A stretch of DNA of 64,000 nucleotides from Ochromonas danica (GCA_015146655.1 VKHL01000082.1:1-64000), one strand, 5' to 3'; counted from the first letter of the stretch, positions 1 to 12,263 are shown. The notes: generated from the letters alone by a model not told the origin. Made by a program: numbers and translations.

Positions 1-80
1 AAGTAAAGTAAAGTAAAGTAAAGTAAAGTAAAGTAAAGTAAAGTAAAGTAAAGTAAAGTAAAGTAAAGTAAAGTAAAGTA
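1..80. repeat. (AAGTA)n pentanucleotide array
   Basis: About 16 perfect tandem copies of AAGTA run from the window edge to about base 80, so the array probably continues to the left. The unit is not a classical telomere repeat. The bases just after it (about 110-135) contain a few CCTAAT-like steps that only loosely recall telomeric DNA. It reads as an ordinary microsatellite. Confidence 0.95.
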
Positions 81-278
81 AAAACGAGAGGGCCGAGAGT
101 CCGAGAAACCTATCCCTAATCCTAATCCCAACCAACGTGTAATGTAATGTGTCGAGGCGCTGTTGGATTCCCCCAACGTATACCCCAAATGTGACGTCCA
201 TCAGTAATAATATTATAATTCAGAGTGTGCGAGAAGGAAATGGCAGAAAACCTTCTAAACTATACTTCTTTACCATAG

Positions 279-658
279 CTAGAGAGAAGAACTGTGTTGA
301 CTGCACTTTTGCTTCGTTTTGTCTTCGGCCATGAAAATGTCAGCAAGCAGGCTTTGGTGGTTGATGATATTCGACGCTATCTTATGAACATTTTGTTCTT
401 GCGCGACCAACATCTCCCTTCTCTCTTGGAAATCATTCGTCTCCAAGCGCTTCTTCATCTGTAAATTACTGAGTATTTTCCACAGTTCGCCCTCTCGAAG
501 GCCTTGTCTCGCGACATACAATAAAGACAGAGCATTGCCAATGAGATCTCCAAAGCCACTCACCGATTCACCTCCTCGCAAATACAGTGGAAGCTGCATG
601 AAGTTCTCCGAAGGGTCCACTTCCAGAATGGTGGATTGTCTGGTGTCTGGGAAATCAG
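279..658 (-). CDS. partial exon, NACHT/TPR-type (NPHP3-like) fragment
   Basis: An open frame on the minus strand has a good splice acceptor at its upstream side (a run of T then CCCTCCAG, with AG at 660-659) and a TAG at 279-281. The translated piece, about 125 residues, contains the pattern LSLLYVARQGLREGELWKIL. This resembles the helical segment after the P-loop ATPase in NACHT/TPR and nephrocystin-3-like proteins (LLAVSREGLSEDELLEL type). I could not find the upstream exons that would carry the P-loop, and the last residues may be intron read-through. It may be the 3' end of a split gene or a relic. The family call is by eye; the exon itself is plausible but unproven. Confidence 0.35.
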
Positions 659-1474
659 CTGGAGGGAAAAAAAATTTTAGCCATTCCCTCCCGTTTTGTC
701 TCGGCTGTGAACGTCCCTCTGGTCTGTTCTGTGTATGTGGTATGTATGTATTCGAAAGAACTTCCCACGAAGAGTCAAGGCGAGGGAGGGGGGCTTTCCA
801 CAGGGCGAGATCCTACAAGATTCTTGTACAAGATCCCACTGCTAATAGAGTACATTAGTAATTAAACCTTCGGCAATTTCACTCACTTTCAAGAGTTTTT
901 GTGTGATTATGAATTACGTAGATCATCAAACACACAGTATAAACTACTTAATCATGGATTTCTGTTGTGGTCCAGACACTGCCACTGTTTAACCTCGCGA
1001 GACACTGCTGTCATTGACTTGTGAGTGGGCTGATTTGATGCATTACCTTTTAAGATGGCATTGTCGCAACCGCTTGTCTCAGCTGCTAGTGTCTTCCCAA
1101 AAGACGAGGAGGCGATGGGCTTTGATGACCACCTAAAGGGCGTTCCAGCTTCTTCTGCGTCATGTCATGTTATGTCAAGCTTCCACCTTTATTTACGATA
1201 ACATATGGTATGGTGTACCGAAAATGAAAATAAGTCCAGAAAATAAGGTTTTAATTCTACCCAGCGATTCAGAGCCTTTTCGAAAGACGATTTATGATCA
1301 ATACATTCTTCCGCTCCGTGGCATGGTTTTCGGTGGCATCGATATCTAATTCTTGCACAGTGAACAAAGTTCTGGCTTAACTTAACTTAACTTAACTTAA
1401 CTTAACTTAACTGGTCAACAAGAGAAGGCAAAAAGCAAAAAGCAAAAAGAAAACACAACACCTACTTATCCACC
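659..1474. other. intergenic region with one short open frame
   Basis: No recognisable gene lies here. A plus-strand frame of 43 codons starts at an ATG at about 1054 and ends at about 1185; it shows no family motif and is probably noncoding. The stretch also holds the CTTAA array at 1376-1412 just upstream of the mS37-like gene. Confidence 0.5.
1376..1412. repeat. (CTTAA)n pentanucleotide array
   Basis: Seven perfect copies of CTTAA plus two bases. It lies 62 bp upstream of the start codon of the small mS37-like gene, so it falls in the expected promoter or 5' leader of that gene. It is a different pentamer from the AAGTA array at the window edge. Confidence 0.9.
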
Positions 1475-1802
1475 ATGAGGCTAGCTCCATCAAGCGTAAG
1501 TATTACCCTTAAGGATCTCAAGGTTGCCAAGGTCACGAAGAAGGTCAGAGTCAATCCTTGCACACCTGAGCTTGAAGCCTACATCAACGCCATCGCCGAG
1601 CACGGTGGAGATAAGAAAATCCCTCTCCAGATTGCTAAGGCATTCTTTGATTGTTCGGAGAAGCAGGTATGAAAGCAAACGTAGTTTTTTTTATTCCTTT
1701 GCTATGCTTAAGCTCTGTCTCTCTCGTATTTCTCTGCAGGGCAAGAAAAATGACGCCAACACCACCAACTATCACTTGAGCAAGTTTGTGATTCGCAAGT
1801 AA
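1475..1802 (+). CDS. small mitochondrial ribosomal protein mS37-like (CHCHD1 family)
   Basis: Two exons, 1475-1666 and 1740-1802, flank a 73-nt intron (GTATGA to CTGCAG, phase 0) and encode 84 residues. The start is the ATG in CACCATGAGG. The protein is basic at its N terminus and has Cys29 and Cys60, 31 residues apart. That equals the distance between the outer cysteines of the twin CX9C motif in CHCHD1/mS37. The two inner positions, 10 and 21 residues after the first Cys, are Ala and Pro, so only the outer disulfide pair would remain. The C terminus (NYHLSKFV) fits the short basic tail of mS37. In that family the protein sits in the mitoribosomal small subunit after import through Mia40. 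The family call rests on spacing and size, so another small CHCH-derived protein is possible. Confidence 0.5.
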
Positions 1803-2226
1803 AATAGAAAGAGCTGTAACTCTAATTAGATTCGTTCGCTAAAGCACGCTTGAAGATATATTTTTGAGGTTGCCAGCACAATCTCCAGAATGAATCAGAG
1901 GACATATGACAAAGGAAGCGCCAGCCAACTGGAATATGAAAGTCGCACAACTTCGTTATCAGGCAATTTGATGATGTGAGGAAAAGAAAGATAATCTCCA
2001 AGCCCTAAGTATTTCGCAAGTCCCATGATCTTAAGAACATGATTTTTGTGACGAAGAAAGAGAGTTTATTGCTCAGAGTGATTATTAACAACAGTGGAAG
2101 GGTATTAAAGGTCAGTTGAAGGGAAAACTGTGGAGTACTTCCGGCAACAACATCTGTTGCCATACCAGAAGTTGGAGGCAAAACTAGTTGACTAGACATT
2201 CGCTAACAGGCTAGACATGTATGTTT

Positions 2227-3719
2227 CTACAGCAAGTCAGCAACGTTAGCGGGCATCTCTTCAATCTGTGTATTGTAGAACGCCTCAATATCACGCATGT
2301 ACTTCACGTCAGACTTGATGATGAAGTTAATGCTCACACCTTTTCTACCGAAACGACCAGAACGTCCGATGCGGTGGATATAGTTCTCACGATTAGGAGG
2401 CATATCGTAGTTGATCACAAGAGACACCTGCTGCACATCGATACCACGTGCAAGGAGATCAGTAGTGATGAGAACACGAGAAGATCCAGAGCGGAATTCA
2501 CGCATAATAGCATCTCTTTCGCGCTGATCGAGCTCTCCATGCATGGAAGAAACAGTGAAGTCCTTCTCCAACATCTTCTCAGTCAACCAATCCACCTTCC
2601 TACGAGTATTGCAATAGATGATAGCCTGTGTGATAGTTAATGTTGAGTAAAGGTCACAGAGAGTATCAAACTTCCATTCTTCTCTTTCGATAGCAATATA
2701 GAACTGCTTGATACCCTCAAGTGTGAGCTCATCCTTCTTCACCAAAATACGGATAGGATCTCGCATAAACTTCTGAGTAACCTCAAGGACATCAAGAGGC
2801 ATAGTAGCAGAGAATATAGCACACTGAACAAATTCGGGCAAGTACTTGAACACGTCGTAGATTTGTTCTTTAAAGCCTCTGCTAAGCATCTCATCAGCTT
2901 CATCAAGAACGAAGAGCAGAACATTATCAAGCTTCAGTGCTCTACGAGCAATCATATCATGGACACGTCCAGGTGTGCCAACGACGATATGAACACCTTC
3001 TTGAAGAATACGAATATCCTCGCGCACGGCGGTACCACCAACGCATGCATGAATGCGAATATTCATGAAGTCGCCAAGAGAGGAGATAACTCTGACAATC
3101 TGTTGCGCCAACTCTCTGGTAGGGGCTAAGACAAGGGCTTGGCAATCCTTGACGGCAAGATCTAACTTCTGAAGAATGCCAACAGCAAATGTGGCAGTCT
3201 TACCAGTACCTGCAAGATATCATCACAAGGAACAGTTAGATAAGTTTTTTTATAGGTCAAAGAAAAATCAAACACAAATATAAATTAATGGTCATTTTGT
3301 TAAGGTATTTTCAACACTGCCTAGGGCATCAGCCTCGAAAGATGGTATTTTGATGTGTAATCATTCCATGTACTATTTCTTTCCACAAGAAAAATATTCT
3401 CTCCGGCCATTACCTGATTGGGCCTGAGCAATCACATCCTTGCCAAGCAAAATAGGCTTGATAGCACGCTAAATGCGGAGAAAAATATTTTGTTAAGGGT
3501 AAGTACAATGCGGATACTCTTCCAAATAAATATTGGCAATCGCACCTGCTGAATGGCCGAGGGACGCTCGAAACCATAGGCATAGATACCTCTCAACAAG
3601 TCATTGTTGAGATCCATGGCATCGAAGGTTGGGGTGCACTCATCCCAATTGGTGGTGATTTCGAGGTCCTCCACAGGGTTCTGGGGCTCGGTCTCAACGG
3701 GGGCAGTCTCGTCCGCCAT
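2227..3719 (-). CDS. EIF4A: eukaryotic initiation factor 4A, DEAD-box RNA helicase
   Basis: Three exons (3719-3546, 3468-3414, 3209-2227) encode 403 residues, the usual length of eIF4A. In order the protein has the Q motif ([12 protein letters not shown]), Walker A (AQSGTGKT, split by the second intron), [13 protein letters not shown], the DEAD box (VLDEADEML), [12 protein letters not shown] and [13 protein letters not shown]. It unwinds mRNA leaders in the cap-binding complex eIF4F in the cytoplasm. Introns are 77 and 204 nt with standard borders. The start follows eIF4A practice, with an acidic N terminus ([12 protein letters not shown]). The sequence fits eIF4A better than the exon-junction paralogue eIF4A3, because the N terminus and the [12 protein letters not shown]-type C terminus are those of eIF4A. 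Confidence 0.96.
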
Positions 3720-4909
3720 GACCTAGAATGTTCCTTCTAGTAATGGTAGAGTTCAAAAAGCAACTTCAGCAGGCAGTGCAGAAAGGAAATGTCTTCGACA
3801 AATAGCGAAGGTTCCTCTCAAAAGCGAATGAAGGTCTGAGCAATGGAGTTGATCGACTGGCTGGCCACAAGCCACAAGCAGCCCACCAGCCCACCAGCGC
3901 CACCACAGAGAGAGAGGGCCAGGCAGGCACGCGCTTCTCTGTGGCTCGCCACAAACACGGCCTCTGCAACCCACTCTGTGACCTGCCCACTTGCGGGACG
4001 TTCTCACTCCCGAAAACCGAAAACGCCGCACCAGATCTAGATATCTAAATCTGGAGTTTTATCTCTGTTGATTTTGCTGCTGCACGTTATGATTGGCCTT
4101 CGCTCCAGTATTTCTGAAATGAGGTAAGGTGGCATTAATGAAGTGTTTGAGCGAGTATTTGATAGTCTGGGTTCGCTTGGCCTTCAGCATTCCTCCATGA
4201 GGCAGACAGAGATAGATCGAGAATAGATAGAGATGGATCTCGTTGACATGACGAAATACTGTTGTATGACATAGAGAGGTCTGTGTCATATTCTGTGTTT
4301 GGAAGGTTAAGCTATGTCACGGAAAGATACAGTATGTCCATTGATACTAAGAGATGCAATCCATGGGTTGTTTTGGGACGACGAATGAGATTGAATTCAT
4401 TCGCTTCACATGCCATTTGAGTGTTTTAATGAGTGTTTTCATCAATGAGATGAAATGAAATGAACCGAAGCGAACAAAAAGTGCGAGAGACTCCAAGGGG
4501 TTCGAGTTGAGACACTGGAATCGTTTTCATCTCTCCCATTGTCTTTTGTATATACAGTATCTGTGCGATCGCAAATCGGTTATCGTGGCAAGACTATCTA
4601 TCGAGCAGGATGTCTGCCCTCAAGGGTGGGACCGCTTAACTGTGCGACAACAGCCTCTCATATTCATCGTTGCTTTTGCTGTCTTAACACTTTAATCTTC
4701 CGCCCCTAATGCCTCCAGGAACTGTTTCCGGAGCGACTGTTGTGTGCATCATATTGTGAAAGTAATTATAATTTAAGTGTTGAATGACAGTAATGTCGAT
4801 AAATGCAATTTCTCTTCTCCCGTGCAGCCTGGAAGATCCAACAGAAGATGGTCTATACTTAATGTTTGCTTCGAGAGATATATATTGGATAGATTTAAAT
4901 ATATATATA

Positions 4910-4946
<37 letters not shown>

Positions 4947-5411
4947 CTATTCATCTATAGCGATGATAACTCTATAACACTAAAGTGTTGCCGGTATGCC
5001 AGAGTAAAGTTGGTTTACCAAAACATGCTAGAACTTGGAGCACCATCGGCAGAACGAGACAAACTGGCGCACATACAGCAGAGGGGAAGCGTTTCGTTTG
5101 TAACGGCTGGCAAGGCATAACCGTCCCCACCACACAGCCAGACAGACAACAGCAGCACAGAGCACAGCAGTGGACAAAGCGAGAGAGGCGCTGTGCTCGC
5201 TGTGCTGTGGCGGCGGTTGCTAAAATCACATCGATATCATTCCCCCTTTTACACTATTCCTCAGTTCTGTCGGCCAACTCGACTTGCCGACTCCTTGCCA
5301 TTGATTTGTAGAATATTCTTGGCAAATGTATCTTTGAATCTGACCCTCTGAAGAAGCGTTATCTTTTTATCTTAAGCAAGTCAGAAAAAGTATCTTTCAG
5401 CGAAGAAGACA
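3720..5411. other. long divergent intergenic region
   Basis: This 1.7-kb spacer lies between the starts of eIF4A (minus) and the ankyrin-like gene (plus). It holds short open frames on both strands but none with recognisable domains or splice logic. An AT dinucleotide array lies at about 4898-4943. The first 300 bp on the eIF4A side are C/G-rich and the middle is A/T-rich. I see no RNA gene here. Confidence 0.6.
4898..4943. repeat. (AT)n microsatellite
   Basis: An almost pure AT/TA dinucleotide run of roughly 45 bp, interrupted once by AATATAA. It sits in the spacer between eIF4A and the ankyrin-like gene, about 470 bp upstream of the latter. Confidence 0.9.
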
Positions 5412-7990
5412 ATGGCAGCAGTTGCCCCACTAACAACTTTACCGAATGCCAACCAAGACACCGGGAGGCCTGGTCAACAACTATTACCTGGATATGTTGT
5501 GAAATTATTGAAAACTCTAAAAATTCCATTCGGCACTGATCGCACAATGAGTGGCGTCGATGTCGACCCCACTCTCAATCTCATCTCTCACATTATCGAC
5601 TGTTTAGGCGCACTGCGCGATGTAAATAAAGTATACCGTGCTAAGGGGTCTCTAGCAGCGCGTTCAGTTGGCACTCGAGTACTTTATGGGTACACATCTG
5701 AATTGGGCAACATCCTGTTAGATGCCATCACATTCGACCCGCCGGCCGACTTGACTGACTCCTGCGTCTACTACGCTCAAATAGCGGGATCAATTCTTAA
5801 TGTATTTCCTGAGATCGCAGCTCAGGTAACTCCTTCCACAGGGAAGGTTCTACTTCATCACACCGCGTTGAAGACCTCGGCAGTCATGTCCACCGAGGCT
5901 ATCAAGATGGTCCTCAAGGCTTTCCCTGCCGGCGCCTGGACTGCTGATCGTACCGGAGCTCTTCCATTACACTGGGTTACGCACAACGCAAATTGTAATC
6001 AAGCTATGGTATCTTCTTTGATTGCCGCCAATCCCAAAGGGCCCTGGGTGGCAGACGTGGATGGCTACTTGCCCCTGCACTGGGCAGTCAACCAAGACGA
6101 ACCTAATGTTGATGTAGTGGCAGCGTTGGTAGCAGCTAACCCTTCAGCCGCGTCCAAGGCATGTAATAAAGGTTCCCTGCCAGTGCATTGGTGTGTGAAT
6201 CGTGACAAAGTGCACATGGGAGTGTTACGCGCACTGATACAGGTAAAAGCATCTTTTGTTATACGCTTACATGAGATCGATTCAGTAATAGTTATTTGAT
6301 TTAGGTTCATCCTGATGGCGTGCGCACGTTTGATAAAACTGGGTGGCTGCCTCTGCACCAGTGCGTTAATCGGTCCAACATCACCATTGAAGCTATGCAA
6401 CAGCTTATCGAGCTTTATCCGCAAAGTTTGCAATGCCCTAATAGTAACGGACAGTTACCCCTTCATCGTGCTCTGGATCAGAGCGAACCCAATCTGGATG
6501 CCGTGCACATTCTCTTGCAAGCATTCCCTGGTGCAGCCAAAGTGGCTGATGATGAAGGATATCTACCGTTGCATCTTGCTTTAGATTGTGCTCGCCCAAA
6601 TGTCAGTATTGCCACTCTCCTATTGGAAAATTACCCCGAAGGCGCATTTCATAAGTCCAAAGATGGTCTCTTGCCTATGCATTGCATTATCAGTGCCATG
6701 CATCCAGTCGTTGAGATTATCCAACAGCTGTTGCAAATATTTCCCGATTCTTGTGAGAGCATGGCTGTCGATGTGATTCCTGTTGATGAAAATGCAGATC
6801 CAGAGACCTGGCAGGGAGAATGGGTTGAGAAACGCTGGACTCCGCTATCCAGGGCCATAGACAGAGGAATGGATGCAGTTGTCATTCTCTTCCGTGATGC
6901 ATTGAATGGGAATAAAACGGAGAGTCGGGCTGCACCGCGTCCGCCAAGTACCGCGACAAATCGCACCTTACAGCCGCAGTCACAACCGCCAATTCACAAT
7001 CTCAGCCATCTGGCTCTCACCCCGCGAAAAGATGATCAAGGCAACTCTTCAAATCAAGACCCTGCTGCGTTTCCTACCGTTGATCCTGGACCATCTACCT
7101 CAAGCATTGAAGGAACGATGCGCAACCGTCTTATTCTTGGTGGTACATTGGACATGGATGAGGATGGACAAGTGCAGCGAGCGCAGCCCCCGCCAACCGG
7201 GTCGTCTCCATCGCGAGGAATTGCTGCGGCTAATGAAGAGGGTGCGACGGAGTTCCCCCCTCTCAATAGTAGTGCTGCACGGTTGGTTCCATTATCTCGG
7301 CCTCCTTCTCAAGGCGGAATACCTCCTCCTGTCAAAGATAGAGCACCTGGAGGATTGCGTGGTCAAACAACTCCTGGGTCTGATCTGAGACCACGAGATC
7401 GTGACCATCGCCACCAAGGTCGCGATGAAGATCGCGAAGGTAGACACCGATCACGTAGTAAAATGCGTCACAGAGATCGTGAGAGAGATAGGGAGAGTGA
7501 TCGTGAATATCGCGAGCGGGAGAGTCGGCACAGAAGCCGTCGCTCTGATCGTGAGCGAGAACGCGGTCGAGACTCATCCTATTATGATGACGATGACGAA
7601 GCCTATGAAAGACCTCGTAGATCATTGTCTCGTAACAAGGATCGAGAGCGGGAAAGAAGCGGCAGTCGGCACAGAGATCGAGATCGAGAGAGGAAAGAAC
7701 GTGAAAGAGATACTCGTCGACCTCCCGCTGACCGAATTTATGAAGAGAATGAATTTGACTATGAAGATCCGCTCTCACAAGCACCACATCATAATAATCA
7801 ACAAGCCGCCACGAATGGAAGGTCTGCGCCGAGTGAGCCTCCGCCGAAGTCGCTGAGAGAGGCTACTAATTCCATTGGTCGAACGCAAAGTGGAGGCGGT
7901 CGACAAGATGATCCTTACTCGCGTAGTAGGGACTTCACTAATAGTCACGATGCCCAAGATGCCGCGATAGAACTTGATCACCTCGTGTAA
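5412..7990 (+). CDS. ankyrin-like LPLH-repeat protein with Arg/Asp-rich tail
   Basis: Exons 5412-6242 and 6305-7990 (62-nt intron, phase 0) encode 838 residues. From about residue 183 to 405 there are seven ankyrin-like repeats, each with a core such as ALPLHW, YLPLHW, SLPVHW, WLPLHQ, QLPLHR, YLPLHL or LLPMHC, followed by a helix ending in LLxxxP. This LPLH form is common in stramenopile proteins and usually mediates protein binding. From about residue 640 to 755 the chain is rich in RDRE, RERE and RSR dipeptides, like the charged tails of SR-type splicing factors; an acidic, Pro-rich C terminus follows. The layout suggests a nuclear adaptor that binds through ankyrin repeats and joins RNA-processing assemblies, which is inference. 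The plus-strand tail is continuous with no further intron. Confidence 0.85.
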
Positions 7991-8371
7991 GACTAGATGC
8001 TGTCGCTGCTATTCCGTATCCCAATCAGTTAGATCATCTAACGATAGACGAGTGCTCTTCCAAACTGGATTCGACGCTCTGCTAATTTGCTAGTTCTCTA
8101 AGCTTTCTTCTGGTATTTGAGAAGTATTTCTTTTGAATAAACTGTGTGGTGTTAACCTTTTTAATTTTAAGAATATGGATAACGATTAAGTTTGTCCAAT
8201 AAAAATTGGACTGAGAAGAACGATTCCCTGAGTGAACGAAAGAGGAGAACATATTGCACCATGCTAGATGAATCTCCACCTTCTGGAATCTAACGTTAAC
8301 AAGGATAAGAAACAATAAACAACCATCACATTCAACCACTCAAAGGCATCCAATAAGATATGTAGTGCGTT
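7991..8371. other. convergent intergenic spacer
   Basis: The spacer lies between the stop codons of the ankyrin-like gene (plus) and the FYVE-DENN gene (minus) and must hold both 3' untranslated regions. An AATAAA-type motif occurs near 8136 on the plus strand. I see no gene. Confidence 0.6.
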
Positions 8372-11300
8372 TTATCTAGATGCAATCCCATCTACAGGAA
8401 CACCTGAAGGTGGCGTCACGGGTGGAAGTAGACTGGAATCAGGTACAGGAAGAAGATTAGGACTGGGGCCTGTCTTATTAAACCACGAAGTAGCTTCCAC
8501 CTCTTTGCCTGTCTGCAAATCTCGATGCACTGATTTAAGGATGAGTTTGGGCTCATCAGGGGAGTTTTCCACTTCCAATGTTCGAGTTAAGACCATTTCG
8601 AAGCTGCCATCAGCAGCTCGTCTCTGTAGCACCAATGCACCGTCTTGCCAATACGCTTTGTGAAGAAAGCTACGACCATTTAATTCAACTGCCTGGAAAT
8701 CTGCCCCAATAGTCACCAAATTGTCCAAATTTATAGGCCCACCTTTCTCTTGCAGACGAAATGCTTTAAGTGCGGGAGGATCCATCGTGATGGTGTGCGT
8801 TAAAGCCATTTGGGCAGCCAGCTTACGCTGCATAAAGCCTGCTCCAGTGGCACCAATAAAAGCCTCAAAGTTATGAGTCTTCGTGCGCTGCCACACTCCA
8901 GAGAGGTCGATGTTTTGGATAACTCTCTTTTCAGAAGTATCTTCCACCACGATAGGCGAAGAGTCATTTTTGATAGCTTCTGGTGGAGAATGAGGGCTGG
9001 GTCCAACTAACTCATACTCTATGTGGGCCACAACTTCCTTTCCAGTCTTCAATTCATGATATTTGGCCTCCTATTTATGGGAATTAGTGGAATAGCATAA
9101 GTACAATGGGTATTTTACAAAATATGGTCAAAGTGGGGGAGCATACCGTCTTCAGAGTCTTGCCATTATTTATCAACCAACGCGAAACAATCAACTCGTA
9201 GTTTTCCTCCGGAGTCTTGAGTTTTCGAATAACCAATCGACTGCCTTTCCAACGTGCTTGATCAAGAAAGGTGTTCTTTGCAGTAGCAGTAGCAATCTCT
9301 GTTCCGTCAAGGAGGTAAGTTACATCTGAATCGATGGGACCACCCTTCTCTTGAAGACGAAAGACAGAGAGATCTTGAGACATGGTAATAGTGTGAACCA
9401 TAGAGATGGAAGAGGCCAATTTCCGTTGCACATAGCTAGCTCCTTGCACAGCAAGAAAATTCTCGTAGTTTTCAAGCTTAACACGTTTCCAAACACCTGA
9501 TAAATCCATGCGCTCGCCATTGGTCTCACTTTCATCGACCTTCGCGTTGTTGGGAGTTTCCTGGTCAATCACACTTCAGAAGTTTTAGTAACACATTCAA
9601 ATTCACAGAAAATGGACAAGAAGTAACAAACTCACTTCCTTTCTTGGACTGATCCAGACGGTTCGTCTTGAGGAAAGAAGCTATTGACCAGGTCTTCCAA
9701 TTGTGCAGGTGCACGTTCAGGAACAGGCAGCAAAAATCCTGCTGCAACAATAAAAAGCGGCGGCATGCCGAAAACATAAAGTATAGCGTAGCCAACCAGA
9801 ATAAACACCCACATGGCAACCATTGGCAGATTCTTTTTACAGCTGCTTGGATTGACAATCAACCAACAACGTAAATCATCCAGCCCAAGAAAGAGCATAC
9901 CCTTCTCCTCCGCAATTTGCAGCAAAGCCAAACGCTCACGCTCCTTCTCAAATTCCTTTCGTTCGCGATCTGGATCAACGCGACTGGCCAAGTGCACACT
10001 GGCAATGGGTTGAGGAGGGGAAAAGTAAGCTGCTGTTAAAGTCCTGAGGTGATCTCGCAACAACTGATCGCCAAGCGCGCAGCGATCATCGCCCGATAAC
10101 TTCTTGATGCGTTGCAACATCTTTGGCATCGAGACAGTGGAGAGTTCCTTTCGGCAAACTAAAGCGCTCTTGCGGGTTCCTTTCTCCAACCACTTCTGAT
10201 AGCACTTGCCGAAGCTTGTGTCTGTGTTCACAGCAGCTTTATCTTCTCCTATGAAATAGTAGTCAGCAGCGTTCTGAGTGCGCAGCCCACGCCAAACAGA
10301 TGTCGTCTGACTGGATTCATCTCCATTGCTCACTTCAAGAGGATAAATAAACAGAGCAGCTGAGAAGTCCTCCAGCTTTGACAACAGCGATGATTCTGTT
10401 CCTCCAACAATCATGGCTCGGCCACGGGAAAGCAATCCATTGCGTTCCTCTAAGTCACCGACTTCTCCATTCCGATTCTTCAGCTGAGCTGTTGCGGCAA
10501 GGACGAGAACGTCAGAGTCTTCCGATCGAATGAATGGTCGAATATCTCCAACTGAGGCCGCAGGTATTAGCAGAGAAGCCAGACCCAGAGCAATATTGGA
10601 GCACATTGCTGCGTTCGGAGCAATGACGACTATATCTTGTCCAGTAACCAGAATCTCCCACAAGCTCCAGATATGCTGTACCAAACCGAGTGGACCAAAT
10701 ACAGAAATAAGGTTAAGAGAGGACAAGAGAGCAGTTAAAGGCATATTGGCGACGAAGGACGAGGCAATATCAGCTTCAACTATATGACTCAAAGTATCCC
10801 CAAATGCGTGAAAGTAAGCCAATGTTCCTGGGATGGCAGGTGGCCAAAGGACGCTCTGACTGTGTGCAACACTCAATACATTGGCGACAATGTCGTTATC
10901 CAACTCAATGCCAACACTCCCAAGAGATAGTTGCGAAGAGTTATTTTTCTTTTGCTTCATGATGGACCAGAATTCATCATCAGGATTTATCGTGATTGAG
11001 TATAGATCGGACGGGAGCTCTCTTATTTCGGAATTCTCTGACTCATCATCGGAACTGTGGTGCATCTCTCGAGCTTGCCAAAGTAGCGCTTCATCTAGCT
11101 GCTCAAGAAGTCGAAAAGCAAGCTGAGGGAAAGGCCAACGAGAGACTATTACCATAGCTTGTTGGCAACTCGAAGCCTGGAGGGAGATGGAGCTCTTGCC
11201 CGAAGCCAGCTGGTTGTTCAAAGGAGTGTTGGAATCGAAGTACTGATAATGACAGAAACAGTTATAGAAGACAGTCGCGACAGAAACAGCCGTTCCAATG

Positions 11301-12263
11301 GCTTTGTCTCCATTTTGACTGCGAAATATCGATCCAGGCAACGATTTGTCTCGCACACGAAACATGAACTTTTCGTCAATGTGGGCGATTAAACCGGATT
11401 GCATGGGGCGAAGGCAGCTGCTCAAGATATCTTCACAAATTGGGGACGACAGGTTGCAATCTTCCGGTCGCATGCAGCGAATAGTGGCAGCTGTGGATGA
11501 GGGAAAGGCTTGGTCACCTTCCAGGCGAATAAAGAGGATAGCCTCGATCCAGGGAGGAAGCTGGGATGGGTGGTTGGGATTGGCCGTCACAACCTTGCCG
11601 TGCTGTAGATCCACAGCAGTATTCGCTAACCACAACATAGGGAAGAAAATAGCCATGACAACTCGCTTACAGACTCAGTGACACGTGGGATATCTTACCG
11701 GTGATAACCGGACCGCCTTTGCCACCTTCCTCTTTCTTAGTGGACTTGGAGTAGCAAGAGTTACAAGACTATGAAGCCACGCACCAGATTAAGGAAAACC
11801 ACAAGGAAATGAGTTGTGTGAAGGTATAGTAACTCACTCTCTTCAACGCACCGCCAATTACGATGCGATAAGAAGTGCATTTGTTGCAAAACACGGAGCC
11901 ACATCCTCTACAATGATGCTTTCTAAGAGTGAGAGAGAATTTCTTTTGGCATTGTGCACACTTCACGGCCGCGCGACTACTTTGCCAGCTGTTCTGGCCG
12001 CTGCCCGCGGGCTGTTGTTTTTGCTGCTGTCGTGCTGAGAACTCTTTGGCATCTTGGCGAACGCTTGATCGCCTCCGAGCAAAAGTTTGCTTTTGCAACT
12101 TGGAGATATTTAAAGCCTCTTCCATCTGACCAAACGATGAATCAATTTCTGTCTTCCTAAGCAGATCGATCTTCTCCCCGTGAGGAAAATAATATGGCAC
12201 AGATCGTTCGGAGATATCAGATATGTCTGCTGTGGCAGAAGGAATATTATTGTCCCTCCCCAC
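8372..12263 (-). CDS. FYVE + DENND6-like + membrane segments + two FABP-like domains
   Basis: Five exons keep one frame: about 12263-11838, 11768-11699, 11625-9636, 9573-9147 and 9070-8372. They give about 1,203 residues. Exons 1-2 hold a FYVE-type zinc finger ([22 protein letters not shown]), which usually binds PI3P on endosomes; the upstream WxxD is not obvious. Exon 3 holds a DENN module most like DENND6 ([35 protein letters not shown]), a Rab exchange factor family, then a hydrophobic stretch of about 35 residues, probably two membrane segments. Exons 4-5 hold two FABP/lipocalin-like barrels, each starting DLSGVW and sharing [10 protein letters not shown]. The introns are 69, 73, 62 and 76 nt. 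The N terminus is unsure: no in-frame ATG lies upstream, the first internal one is at 12125, and an acceptor-like site lies at 12285. Two or three separate genes remain possible. Confidence 0.6.

Noticed and set aside
1-140. Possible telomere at the window edge
   Set aside because: AAGTA is not a known telomeric unit, and the few CCTAAT-like steps beyond it are too degenerate.
3753-4031. Minus-strand 92-codon frame upstream of eIF4A
   Set aside because: Trp/Cys/Arg-rich product from GC-rich promoter sequence, with no family motif.
4059-4289. Minus-strand 76-codon frame with a faint likeness to mitoribosomal L43/L51 proteins
   Set aside because: The match is limited to a few residues with wrong spacing, and no continuing exon was found.
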